A stretch of DNA of 34,819 nucleotides from Candidatus Panguiarchaeum symbiosum (GTDB taxonomy: Archaea; Asgardarchaeota; Njordarchaeia; Njordarchaeales; Panguiarchaeaceae). Positions within the stretch are counted from its first letter, which is position 1, and every line of letters starts with the position of its first letter. The position numbers and the translations under genes were made by a program. The notes below the pieces were generated by a model. It ran no database searches. It was not told the DNA's origin and saw nothing but the letters and a program-made list of their open reading frames with translations. Where the stretch lies: positions 1 through 34,819 of the forward strand of contig JANJXX010000010.1 of assembly GCA_024720975.1 (NCBI GenBank), given 5' to 3'. This document shows, in pieces, positions 16,185 to 23,995 of the stretch.

Positions 16185-18071
16185 CTACACTCCTCCTGTG
16201 ATGGTCTGAAGTTTTCTCCTTCTTAAAATTAAGAATAAAGCTATGAAAGCGGCAATAATAGCTCCGATGTATATCACTGTTAGATATTCCTCTATAGTAG
16301 GCCCTGACGGTCCCGGACTTGGAGTCTCTTTAGGAGTTACTTGAATTGTGAAGTTTACTAGCAGGTAATTTTCATTATAAATATCATCAAAGTAGCAGAT
16401 CTTCGCGACGATATCATATGTTCCGGGTGGGACATCATCCTTTATCCTAAACTTCAGCAATACTGGAATTGGTGAGCCAGGCTCGATGGCACCAATATAA
16501 ACAAAACTCTCTGCAAGAAGTTCTATAAAATCTGCTGGGAGAATAGAGGCATTTGCGTATTGGGCTGATGAAACACCTACATTAAGCACTGTTACTGATG
16601 TTGTGACTGTATCCCCTGGCGTGATTTTTTCGGGCTTAACATACTTGCTAAATAACCTAAGATTTATTTCTCCTCTAATTATGAACTCAGCCGTATGGGA
16701 CTCCCGGTAAGAGCGCCCATACTTATCAACGAAGCTAACTTCAACAGTTAAAGTTAAGGTTTGTCCAATGAGTGAAACCTCTCCGAATGATGTTAACACC
16801 TTGGCTGGAGCATATAACCACAGCTCTATTGTGATTGTATCATTGGGTTTGACGTTGCGAAATGTCCAATGAGTATTGCTGAACATAGCTATATACTCAG
16901 GGTAGCTGATGTCTACCTCAACAGTTCCCTGCCAAACATTATTCCAGATTAGTATTGTCACGTTGTACTTCCTACCAGAATATACATACTCAGGAATCGA
17001 CTTAACCTCGGTAATACTTGTTACATCAACATTTATTGTCCAAGTTATGCTTGATGAGCTACCGTAAGTATCTATAGCTGTCACTGTTAGTGTATGTGAA
17101 CCGACATCGTCTTCAGTGGCAGAGTAGTTATAGCTTGTTGCATTAGAACCGGAGAGTATCTTTCTACCATCTAAGTACCATGTGTATGTAATATTATCTC
17201 CATCGGGATCTTCGGCATAAACGCTGAATGTTCTGTTGTCTCCAACATATATTGAAACTTGGCGGTCGCTGGGTGTATATTCTCTTATTTCAGGAGCTCT
17301 GTTAGGAACATTGATTGTCCATGACGTCTCATTCTTATCTGTCCCATCCAAAACTTCAGCCTTGAGATTATATCTTCCTCTTCCATGCAAGCTTGCATTG
17401 AATGTATATTCATTAGAGCCGACGAGAACCTCGGTACCATCAAGGAGCCACCTATATGTGATGCTATCACCATCAGGGTCATATGCATTTATTTTGAAGG
17501 TCCTTGTTTCGTTGAGGTAAACAGTTACTGTGCTTGAATCAGGATCCCTTTCTTTGATTATTGGCGCTCTATTCGGAATTATTACCTTGATCGTTAAATC
17601 TGTGGGGATTATTTCATAGTAGCCTGTATTGTTGTAAGCATAGCCCGTTATCCTGAGGTTTAGTTGATACTCTCCCTTAGATGCCGCATCGCTTATATCC
17701 AAATAAAAGGTCATGTAGAATGAACCATAGGGTATTATATCTCTAGCTTCGTTATCCGTCTCTATGGCGATCCCATCCGCTGTGGCAACATTGTCCTTGT
17801 CTTTTGAATCTTTAAAGTATTCGGTTAGGTTCAAGTATCCAATAACTCCTCGTAAATATAGGCTGGATCTTTGCTGCACAATGATAGTTAAGGGCACATT
17901 TTTACTGCCAGGTTGTGGGGTAACGTCGGTTTGATATGTTCCCCACTTGATGGTCTTTACCATGAACTCCACCGAAACCTGAGGGGCTGAAGCTGTATTT
18001 CCAACAATCATAAAGACTATGAGTATTAGGAATGCTGCTGCACTAACCTGCCTCTCTCTCACTTTTTTCAC
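16185..18071 (-). CDS. Secreted, membrane-anchored protein with PKD/Ig-like and CARDB-like domains, ABC partner
   Basis: 628 residues. Signal peptide at about 1-29 (hydrophobic core AAAFLILIVFMIVG, ASA at its end). Domain order: a ~140-residue beta domain, then two PKD-like repeats, each starting NRAPxI(K/R)E and containing a YDPDGD or EDPDGD turn followed by ITY(R/T)W. Two S-layer/CARDB-like beta domains follow, then a C-terminal transmembrane helix and a basic RRRK tail. GTG 18071 or GTG 18062 can start it; it overlaps the ATPase gene by about 30 nt. Sandwiched between ATPase and permease, it probably takes the place of the MacA-type adaptor, or delivers or senses cargo outside the cell. 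Confidence 0.85.
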   Translation of the reverse strand: MKKVRERQVSAAAFLILIVFMIVGNTASAPQVSVEFMVKTIKWGTYQTDVTPQPGSKNVPLTIIVQQRSSLYLRGVIGYLNLTEYFKDSKDKDNVATADGIAIETDNEARDIIPYGSFYMTFYLDISDAASKGEYQLNLRITGYAYNNTGYYEIIPTDLTIKVIIPNRAPIIKERDPDSSTVTVYLNETRTFKINAYDPDGDSITYRWLLDGTEVLVGSNEYTFNASLHGRGRYNLKAEVLDGTDKNETSWTINVPNRAPEIREYTPSDRQVSIYVGDNRTFSVYAEDPDGDNITYTWYLDGRKILSGSNATSYNYSATEDDVGSHTLTVTAIDTYGSSSSITWTINVDVTSITEVKSIPEYVYSGRKYNVTILIWNNVWQGTVEVDISYPEYIAMFSNTHWTFRNVKPNDTITIELWLYAPAKVLTSFGEVSLIGQTLTLTVEVSFVDKYGRSYRESHTAEFIIRGEINLRLFSKYVKPEKITPGDTVTTSVTVLNVGVSSAQYANASILPADFIELLAESFVYIGAIEPGSPIPVLLKFRIKDDVPPGTYDIVAKICYFDDIYNENYLLVNFTIQVTPKETPSPGPSGPTIEEYLTVIYIGAIIAAFIALFLILRRRKLQTITGGV

Positions 18072-19140
18072 CTACATTTAGCATTTCCTCCCGGATAATC
18101 ATTCCATCCCTTATATGGAGTATCCGGTCGGCTTTTTCAGCAACTGATCTATCGTGAGTTACTACAATCACAGTAATACCCAATTCCTTATTTAACTTTC
18201 TTAAATATCCTATAACCTCAGCACCCGTCTTAGAGTCGAGGTTTCCTGTGGGTTCATCGGCAAGAATTATAGCAGGCATATTCATTAAGGCTCGGGCTAT
18301 AGCAACCCTCTGTTGTTGACCGCCACTCAGGTAAACTGGTCGCCTTTTTAGAGCTGTTTCATCTAGTCCCATTATTTCTAAAAGGCGTCTTGCATTCTCA
18401 ACTCGTTTTTTCTTCGGTACTCCTGCAACCAGTGCTGGCATTTCGATATTTCGTAAAACGGTCGTTCTATTTATTAGATTGTACGCCTGGAAGATGAAGC
18501 CAATTTTTCTGTTTCTCAGCTCAGCTAGTCCATCAGAATCTAGCTTAGATACATCAACGCCATCAATGTAGACTTTTCCACTTGTTGGTCTATCTAGGGC
18601 TCCAATGATGTTTAATAGAGTAGATTTTCCAGAGCCCGAAGGACCCATTATAGCAACGAACTCTCCATTTCTAATCCTTAAAGATATGCCCCTAAGCGCA
18701 TGAACACTAACTGTTCCAGTGTAATAGTGTTTATGCACATTCTCAAGAACGACGGCAAACTCTGGATCAGTAACTTGCAGAGGACTACGCCTAGTGACCT
18801 CTTCGAGTTCTAAAGCGAGTATCACACCGGATATTCCAAGTAGTATTGCGGTGACGCCGCTGAGAAGAATCAATAATTGAGAGTATATTATAACAAAGAG
18901 TGCTGTTTGTAAGATGCCGTTAAGAATTTCAGCAATTGAAGCTATTGCTAAAATTACTATCAGTATTCTCTTTAATCGCGCTAGAAGTGGAACTAGCATA
19001 AGTGCCAAAACTATGCCAATGCTGCTCCAAAAAATTATTCCGCGGGGTAGAAATAGGAGCATTAAAGCTCTATCGATGAGAATTGCACTAAAAATAGCAA
19101 AAGCAAGAGTGCTGGGCTTTAAAAGCATCTTCGCACCCAT
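18043..19140 (-). CDS. ABC ATPase (MacB/LolD class) with fused N-terminal 4-helix membrane domain
   Basis: 365 residues; typical LolD/MacB ATPases are ~225-250. The C-terminal ~235 residues are a complete nucleotide-binding domain: Walker A GPSGSGKSTLL, Q-loop FIFQAYNLI, signature LSGGQQQRVAIA, Walker B IILADEPTGNLD, H-loop VVTHD. The N-terminal ~110 residues form about four hydrophobic helices with short loops (LIDRALMLLF, SSIGIVLALMLVPLLA, and so on), an unusual addition for this class. ATG 19140, or ATG 19128 which has a better GGGTG site. First gene of the export operon, transcribed away from the glutamine amidotransferase gene. Confidence 0.9.
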   Translation of the reverse strand: MGAKMLLKPSTLAFAIFSAILIDRALMLLFLPRGIIFWSSIGIVLALMLVPLLARLKRILIVILAIASIAEILNGILQTALFVIIYSQLLILLSGVTAILLGISGVILALELEEVTRRSPLQVTDPEFAVVLENVHKHYYTGTVSVHALRGISLRIRNGEFVAIMGPSGSGKSTLLNIIGALDRPTSGKVYIDGVDVSKLDSDGLAELRNRKIGFIFQAYNLINRTTVLRNIEMPALVAGVPKKKRVENARRLLEIMGLDETALKRRPVYLSGGQQQRVAIARALMNMPAIILADEPTGNLDSKTGAEVIGYLRKLNKELGITVIVVTHDRSVAEKADRILHIRDGMIIREEMLNVGEKSEREAG

Positions 19141-19346
19141 GAATGACTTTTTGATTTCATATCAAATGTCTAAAAAGGTCAACCAATAATTGCTCTTTTT
19201 TGACAGTTAAAGCCTTAAAAATAAACTTAAAATCAAGTGAATAGTAAGCCTGATATATATTTCTTTCTAAGAGCGCGGCTTTTCAATTACTTATATATAA
19301 GATATCTCTAAGAAAACAATGACTTAAGTTTACAGCAGCAAAATAA

Positions 19347-19380
19347 AAGACTTTTTGATTAGATTTTAATCATAAGTCTT
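19347..19380 (+). promoter_or_regulatory. Imperfect inverted repeat in the leader of the amidotransferase gene
   Basis: AAGACT (19347-19352) and GATTA (19357-19361) pair with TAATC (19367-19371) and AGTCTT (19375-19380). Loop and inner bulge are A/T-rich. The repeat ends just before the AGGGAG ribosome site, so it could be an operator or a leader hairpin that gates translation. A TATA-like TTATATATAAG lies about 60 nt further upstream. Confidence 0.4.
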
Positions 19381-19395
19381 TAGGGAGTGTCGTCA

Positions 19396-20289
19396 ATGTG
19401 CAAAATGTTAGGGTTAGTCAGTAACCTAGAGACATATATTGGTCCCTCCTATGAGATACTAGTCAGAATACTTCGCCAGCTCTGCGAAGGAGGAGATTGC
19501 CACGGAGATGGCTCGGGCTTTGCATGGTATGGAGCTAATGGCTGGGATGTAAAAAAGACCGAAAAGCCATTGTGGGAATCTAAAGAATTAGGTAGCTTCA
19601 TAGCGTATACGCGAAGTGTTGCGATGATAATCCATGCTCGGAGGTCATCATATCCAGCGATTTCCCTTCAAGGACCTAGAGTTGATAATTCGCATCCATT
19701 TCTGGCGGAGCTTTTTGGCTTTAAATGGGTATTTGCTCACAATGGAGCCGTCGATTTCAGAGATGATTTATACAGACTTAGCGTTAAGGATAAAGTGTTA
19801 GAATACAGGGGAAGAGTTTATAAGCTTGAAAGCTATGGAATAGACAGTGAAATTTTCTTTAGAATATTATTGCATACAATAGAAGAATTAGGAGAGGAAG
19901 AACCCAAGAGCGTCCCGGCGGCACTAAGGAGAATGCTAACTAGCGATATGTTCAGAAGAATTCACGCACTCAACTTTATTATGGGAAGTAACAAGTACCT
20001 CTATGCGTTCCGCTTCTGCGATGAGAGATACGCTGAGGCTGGTAAGTACTCGCTCTACTACCTAAAGCGTACAGGACTTAGTGAAGCTGGTAGGATCCTC
20101 TTGAGGAGGCCGAATGAGGCCAACCTCATAATAAGCTCCGAACCGTTCACGTCAGACAAATGGATTGGCGTTGCTAGAGAAATTAAGAAAGATCTCCCAA
20201 CAGAGGAATGGATACCGCTAGAAAATGGCGAAATTCTGATAGTTCCAATAGGTAAACCGGATAAAGCTACAAAGGAGGCAGTTCTATAA
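19396..20289 (+). CDS. Class II glutamine amidotransferase (Ntn-hydrolase, YafJ-like)
   Basis: 297 residues. The start is set by function: from ATG 19396 the protein reads Met-Cys-Lys, so removal of Met exposes the N-terminal Cys nucleophile that this fold requires. Good GGAG site upstream; the frame opens three codons earlier. Other family marks: CHGDGSGFAWYG, HARRSSYPAIS, NSHPF, and the oxyanion FAHNGAV. It hydrolyses glutamine or a related amide; the YafJ group has no synthase domain and its acceptor is unknown. Followed after 32 nt by a BtpA-family gene in the same direction, which makes an operon likely. Confidence 0.87.
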   Translation: MCKMLGLVSNLETYIGPSYEILVRILRQLCEGGDCHGDGSGFAWYGANGWDVKKTEKPLWESKELGSFIAYTRSVAMIIHARRSSYPAISLQGPRVDNSHPFLAELFGFKWVFAHNGAVDFRDDLYRLSVKDKVLEYRGRVYKLESYGIDSEIFFRILLHTIEELGEEEPKSVPAALRRMLTSDMFRRIHALNFIMGSNKYLYAFRFCDERYAEAGKYSLYYLKRTGLSEAGRILLRRPNEANLIISSEPFTSDKWIGVAREIKKDLPTEEWIPLENGEILIVPIGKPDKATKEAVL

Positions 20290-20321
20290 ATCATAAAGCT
20301 TTCCTTAGGTCCGCGGGATAA

Positions 20322-21134
20322 ATGCAAGTATTGAGACTCAATGAAATATTCGGCGATTTAAGAAAGGTAATAATTGGTGTAGTGCACCTCAAACCCCTTC
20401 CTGGAGCTCCATTATGGAACGGAGATTTGAATGACATAATTGAGTCAGCCCTAAGGGATGCGAGGTCACTGGAAGATGGTGGAGTTCACGGGATCTTGGT
20501 GGAGAACTTTGGTGACTTTCCCTATAAAATCCGTGTTAGGGATCCAGAGACGCTGGCCGCCTTTACTTTGGTATCGCGAGAAGTTGTAAGGGAGGTCTCT
20601 ATTCCTGTGGGTCTAAATCTGCTCAGAAATTCTGCGATTGAGGCTGCATCAATAGCATACGTAGTAGGAGCAAAATTCATAAGAGTTAATGTATTCTCTG
20701 AACCAATGATAACAGACTCTGGAATAATTCAGCCTGCTGCTCCTGTTCTATTAAGACACATTAGTAAGTTGAATGCAAGATTAGGAATACTCGCAGATGT
20801 GAATGTGAAGCATGCTTATCCAATAACCCGCAGACCCATAGAGGATGTAGTTATTGATGCATTCAGGAGAGGAAATGCCTCATGCGTAGTCCTCACTGGA
20901 AGAAGGACCGGAGTTCCCCCTAGTAAGAATGTTCTCGAAAGGATCAGCAAGCTCGAGGAGGGACCTGTTCTCATTGGAAGTGGACTTGCGATTAGCAACA
21001 TTGATTTGCTCAAATTGGCAAATGGTGCTATTGTTGGGACATTTTTTAAGGAGCATGGAGATATAAGAAACCCCATTGACAAAGAAAGAGTTAGTAGGTT
21101 TATGGAAGCTGTTAGGAGTGTATCGTTGCCTTAG
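20322..21134 (+). CDS. BtpA/SgcQ-family TIM-barrel protein
   Basis: 270 residues, full length for the BtpA family (COG0434), a TIM barrel related to phosphate-binding enzymes. Seen: GVVHLKPLPGAP at the N-terminus, GGVHGILVENFGDFPY, VGLNLLRNSA, KFIRVNVFSEPM, ADVNVKHA, VVLTGRRTG, and the phosphate-loop-like VLIGSGL plus GAIVGTFFK at the C-terminal end. The family name comes from cyanobacterial photosystem I biogenesis; in archaea the role is unknown, and the annotation 'photosystem assembly' should not be carried over. Same direction as the class II amidotransferase, 32 nt apart. Confidence 0.88.
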   Translation: MQVLRLNEIFGDLRKVIIGVVHLKPLPGAPLWNGDLNDIIESALRDARSLEDGGVHGILVENFGDFPYKIRVRDPETLAAFTLVSREVVREVSIPVGLNLLRNSAIEAASIAYVVGAKFIRVNVFSEPMITDSGIIQPAAPVLLRHISKLNARLGILADVNVKHAYPITRRPIEDVVIDAFRRGNASCVVLTGRRTGVPPSKNVLERISKLEEGPVLIGSGLAISNIDLLKLANGAIVGTFFKEHGDIRNPIDKERVSRFMEAVRSVSLP

Positions 21135-21162
21135 GTTTGAATGCCTAGCACCTTAAACTTTA

Positions 21163-21178
21163 AAGATTTCAAAATCTT
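21163..21178. terminator. Short palindrome after the BtpA gene
   Basis: AAGATTT-CA-AAATCTT, a 7-bp dyad about 30 nt after the stop. It may mark the transcript end or bind a regulator of the next promoter at 21230; archaeal terminators need no hairpin, so the role is uncertain. Confidence 0.25.
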
Positions 21179-21229
21179 CAAGACTACTATAGCATTAAAA
21201 ACCATTTTCTGAATTATACTTTGAGCGAA

Positions 21230-21239
21230 GATATATAAA
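21230..21239 (+). promoter_or_regulatory. TATA box of the NurA-domain gene
   Basis: GATATATAAA sits about 40 nt before the preferred ATG at 21279. A transcript start near 21262 would exclude the alternative TTG start at 21243. Confidence 0.5.
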
Positions 21240-21278
21240 GTCTTGACTCTCACAACAGGCGGAGTAGGTCATATCAGT

Positions 21279-22397
21279 ATGAAGCAGGAGAAAACTCAGA
21301 AGACGTCTACTTGGATAGATGAAAACAAAATTTTGAATCTGATCAAAGCAGTAAATGAAGGTCTCGATGAAATCCTAATACAAATGCGAGAGGACAAAGT
21401 CTCGAAGGTCATTCCAGTGTACGAGTCAATACAGCCTCCGCAGAGTCATCTTCAAGTGACGTGTGATTCTGTATTAATACCAATTGAGCCCATTAAAAAC
21501 TACTATCCAAGATTGCCTGCCGACATTCTCGCAAAAACTGAGGAAGTTTTAAAGATTCTTGAAGATGAGGATGTAACAATAGTTGCTATTGACACTGGCA
21601 GATTCACATATGGTCCGCACGCGATCATAAACTTTGTTGTTATAAATGTTGGCTACTGGTACTATAGGTATAAGACCAAATTTGGAAAGTGTGCCAACGT
21701 ATCTAGGCTTCTTTCCGACATTACGAGGGACGTAGACGCACAAATACGTGCTAAGGAATTTGAGAAAGAAGTCATTGATAGCCTCTTAGATGAAGTTCAA
21801 GGAGAGAAAGTATTTGTCCTACTTGATGAGTGTCTATCTTTAGGCTATACACTATCTTTCGCTGAGGATGCGCGCTCTGAGATGATCAATAGGGTTGTTG
21901 AATTTATAGATGCAGTTATGAGAAAGGATGCTATTCCAGTCGGTATCTTCTACACAGGAGCAAGCAACATCTACGGAGGGATACTCATGCTAAATCCAAG
22001 TGTTGATATCCCTAGAGTTTCGGATGTGGCTCTTATGAATCGGGTCCTAGATCAGTTTAGTCGTTCGCCACTATTTGCAGCTTATAATAGAGCCATATGC
22101 GATAAAAGCCTTAAGATTTTGGCCTTCTATATCAAAGTTAAAGAGGGAAATATCCTAAGAATAGAGTTTCCAGAGCAATTGAGGGATCGAGTAGATGATA
22201 TACACTTGATTGTGGCATTTCAGTCTATACTAGGAGGTGGATATCCACTGGCTCTCCAAAGGGCACATGACAAAGCGGTGCTCGATGCTGAATATAGGCG
22301 CCTCATACTAGAGGAAGTTTGTAGAAGATTAGGTTTGCCGATTACTGATCTGATTCTTACTAAGAAGCAGATTAGAAAAGCCTGGCCAGTAGAATAA
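21279..22397 (+). CDS. nurA: NurA-domain nuclease
   Basis: About 372 residues from ATG 21279, which has AGGT upstream and lies after the predicted transcript start. NurA is the 5'-3' nuclease of archaeal end resection, driven by HerA. Signature elements: IVAIDTGRF (metal Asp, D105), VFVLLDECLSLGY (D183, E184), the IFYTGAS strand, SPLFAA, RIEFPE, and the C-terminal GGGYPLALQRAHDKAV with H330. In many NurA proteins the middle motif carries a Lys, which I do not see here. HerA usually sits next to nurA with mre11-rad50; here the only HerA-like gene is 8 kb away on the other strand. A metallophosphoesterase follows 30 nt downstream. Confidence 0.75.
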   Translation: MKQEKTQKTSTWIDENKILNLIKAVNEGLDEILIQMREDKVSKVIPVYESIQPPQSHLQVTCDSVLIPIEPIKNYYPRLPADILAKTEEVLKILEDEDVTIVAIDTGRFTYGPHAIINFVVINVGYWYYRYKTKFGKCANVSRLLSDITRDVDAQIRAKEFEKEVIDSLLDEVQGEKVFVLLDECLSLGYTLSFAEDARSEMINRVVEFIDAVMRKDAIPVGIFYTGASNIYGGILMLNPSVDIPRVSDVALMNRVLDQFSRSPLFAAYNRAICDKSLKILAFYIKVKEGNILRIEFPEQLRDRVDDIHLIVAFQSILGGGYPLALQRAHDKAVLDAEYRRLILEEVCRRLGLPITDLILTKKQIRKAWPVE

Positions 22398-22426
22398 GCT
22401 CCCAAAGCTCGGTTGAGGTCTCAAAT

Positions 22427-23176
22427 ATGATTATGCTCGCAATCTTATCAACAATACTGATAATTCTGGTGGTATATCTACTATGGAATTTTCCGTGGTT
22501 GACTGGATATTTTGAACCTATAATCTACACACGGAAGCTTTCAGGAAGCAAAGTAGCTGTTTTCTCTGATACGCATATAGAGAGAGGAAGCCTCCCAACA
22601 AGTCTGACAGAATTTATTTTGAAGGAGAAATTTGATCTCTTGGTAGCAGCTGGAGATTTAATTGAGTATGGACACAAGAGAATAAGAGCCAACGACTTAG
22701 AGCGCAAGTTAGCAGAGATATTCAGCCAAGTTATACAATGTCCTTCTATCAGGGAAATCTTCTATATAACAAGTACGAGCTCTCACGATCCAAAGATAGA
22801 TAAAATACTAGAGCTAATGATCAACGGAAAAAAGGTTACAGTCGTGCCAGGGGTTCTCATACTCGATGATTCTGTCAAATACTACATCACACATGGGGAT
22901 TACGCATCAAGAAATGGCAGCATTGCCCGCATACTTAATAGAATTTTTGATCTCTGGACAGAGAAAAGGCTGAGAAAAGCTCTGAAGATGTCTAGCGAAG
23001 CATGGCTAATATGTGGACACACTCACATATCACGAGTAAGTACCGAATTAAGAATTGTAAATACAGGAAGCTGGCACAGAAAGGCTCTAGCCAAGCCAGA
23101 GTTCACGCTAGCAGTTATCGATACTGGAAAAAATATAGTAGCCCTAGAGAAGTTAGCGATTACTCCAGCCCGTTAG
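22427..23176 (+). CDS. Membrane-anchored metallophosphoesterase-like protein with degenerate motif III
   Basis: 249 residues. N-terminal hydrophobic anchor (about 2-25), then a calcineurin-like fold: FSDTH (D48, H50), AAGDLIE (D77), THGDYAS (H156) and CGHTH (H198, H200). The usual GNHD motif is replaced by TSSHD at 117-121: the Asn that normally bridges metal and substrate is Ser, while the His is kept. Activity may therefore be altered. With GAGGT upstream, ATG 22427 is a good start. It lies 30 nt after the NurA gene and is probably cotranscribed. It is not Mre11: too short, and the membrane anchor argues against it. Confidence 0.78.
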   Translation: MIMLAILSTILIILVVYLLWNFPWLTGYFEPIIYTRKLSGSKVAVFSDTHIERGSLPTSLTEFILKEKFDLLVAAGDLIEYGHKRIRANDLERKLAEIFSQVIQCPSIREIFYITSTSSHDPKIDKILELMINGKKVTVVPGVLILDDSVKYYITHGDYASRNGSIARILNRIFDLWTEKRLRKALKMSSEAWLICGHTHISRVSTELRIVNTGSWHRKALAKPEFTLAVIDTGKNIVALEKLAITPAR

Positions 23177-23189
23177 CTACCACGCTAGG

Positions 23190-23300
23190 CATCTGATTGC
23201 TCCATTCAGTTCCCCTAAAACATGGGCTTCTTGTGTTCTCATCTAGTAGCGAGACCGCCGAGAGACGTATAAGCTGGCACTACTTAGCCTACCTTAGGGA
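23190..23300 (-). mobile_element. Decayed right end of an IS200/IS605-type element (TnpB 3' end and guide-RNA-like scaffold)
   Basis: Read on the minus strand, GATGAGAACACAAGAAGCCC (23224-23243) is followed by ATGTTTTA and GGGG. This closely resembles the conserved 3' end of archaeal IS605-family elements, where the tnpB stop region leads into a 'GAAGCCC..TTTA..GGG' terminal hairpin that also forms the omega RNA scaffold. Here the 3' arm of the hairpin is shortened. A short open stretch before it (about 16 codons, ending RRSRY-stop) could be the last piece of TnpB. The tract is more G/C-rich than the neighbouring intergenic DNA. No transposase domain or left end is seen. Based on recalled resemblance. 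Confidence 0.45.
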
Positions 23301-23315
23301 ATGATCATTCCTTAA
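23294..23315. repeat. 22-bp near-perfect palindrome between convergent genes
   Basis: GGAATGATCATTCC (23298-23311) is perfect and extends to TTA...TAA with one mismatch on each side. It lies at the edge of the IS605-like relic, between two convergent genes: a bidirectional terminator or a trace of the element. Confidence 0.4.
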
Positions 23316-23327
23316 TCCTAGTAACTA

Positions 23328-23843
23328 TTAAGCTAGTCCAAAAGCCTCGCTCCAAGTTTTGTAGTCAGAGGTATCTACTGATAAAGTCCATTCATTGAGC
23401 TTATCTTTGATTCTTGATACTAATTTCTTAATCTCATTTTTGTCCTTTAGATTAGCATCCATTGCGAATAGAACTACATTTTTATCCTCTTTAAAATTCC
23501 CCCATAACTCTATATGAAGTGGAATACCAGCAGTTTCGAGAGCTCTCTTTAGAATGTACAGATTATTCAAATGATTTCTATAATCATTTGGCAGAATAAG
23601 TGCTATTCCACTTTCCGGGTGCAGACCAGCTTTTCGATTCTGCAAGTGTCTCACAAGCTCGTTTAGGATAGCATCACTTGAATTTCTCTCAGTGTTATCT
23701 AGGACCGTAAGGTTCAAAAGCAGGGCTGCTAATATCTGTGCAAAGATTGCAGTTTCGTTGTCTTCAGGGTAGTAGTGAATTGGGAAACTTAAGTCGCTCG
23801 GAAATGCGATGATTAAAGATTTATTGCGATTAGTATCTTGCAT
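23328..23843 (-). CDS. Hypothetical protein, 171 aa
   Basis: Not recognised. It has alternating strands and helices suggesting an alpha/beta fold (SLIIAFPSDLSFPIHYY, GIALILPNDY, ALETAGIPLHIELWGNF, NVVLFAMDAN) and a charged helical C-terminus (KNEIKKLVSRIKDKL). One segment at about 30-45 is hydrophobic but too short to be a clear membrane helix. No Cys motif. The ATG has AGGGGT 5 nt upstream and a TATA box about 30 nt upstream, so it is very likely expressed, as a single gene. Confidence 0.65.
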   Translation of the reverse strand: MQDTNRNKSLIIAFPSDLSFPIHYYPEDNETAIFAQILAALLLNLTVLDNTERNSSDAILNELVRHLQNRKAGLHPESGIALILPNDYRNHLNNLYILKRALETAGIPLHIELWGNFKEDKNVVLFAMDANLKDKNEIKKLVSRIKDKLNEWTLSVDTSDYKTWSEAFGLA

Positions 23844-23870
23844 GTACGACCCCTAATTGGTGTTTTGTAT

Positions 23871-23885
23871 CTATATATATTAAGG
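23871..23885 (-). promoter_or_regulatory. TATA box of the 171-aa gene
   Basis: On the minus strand the sequence reads CCTTAATATATATAG, a BRE-like CC followed by a long TATA element, about 30 nt before the ATG at 23843. Confidence 0.5.
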
Positions 23886-23965
23886 TTAAGTGGTGCATTT
23901 AAAATTTTATTTGTTAATATTTCCAGCATATAAAATATGCTTGAATAAAAATTCACTCTTTAGAG

Positions 23966-23972
23966 TTTAAAA
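23966..23972 (+). promoter_or_regulatory. TATA box of the C/D box sRNA
   Basis: TTTAAAA preceded by GAG, about 28 nt before the expected RNA 5' end near 23996. Confidence 0.45.
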
Positions 23973-23995
23973 CAGTAAAAATAAGGATATGGCAC

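Noticed and set aside
20322-21134. Photosynthesis link through the BtpA name
   Set aside because: The family is widespread in non-photosynthetic organisms; nothing else here suggests photosynthesis.
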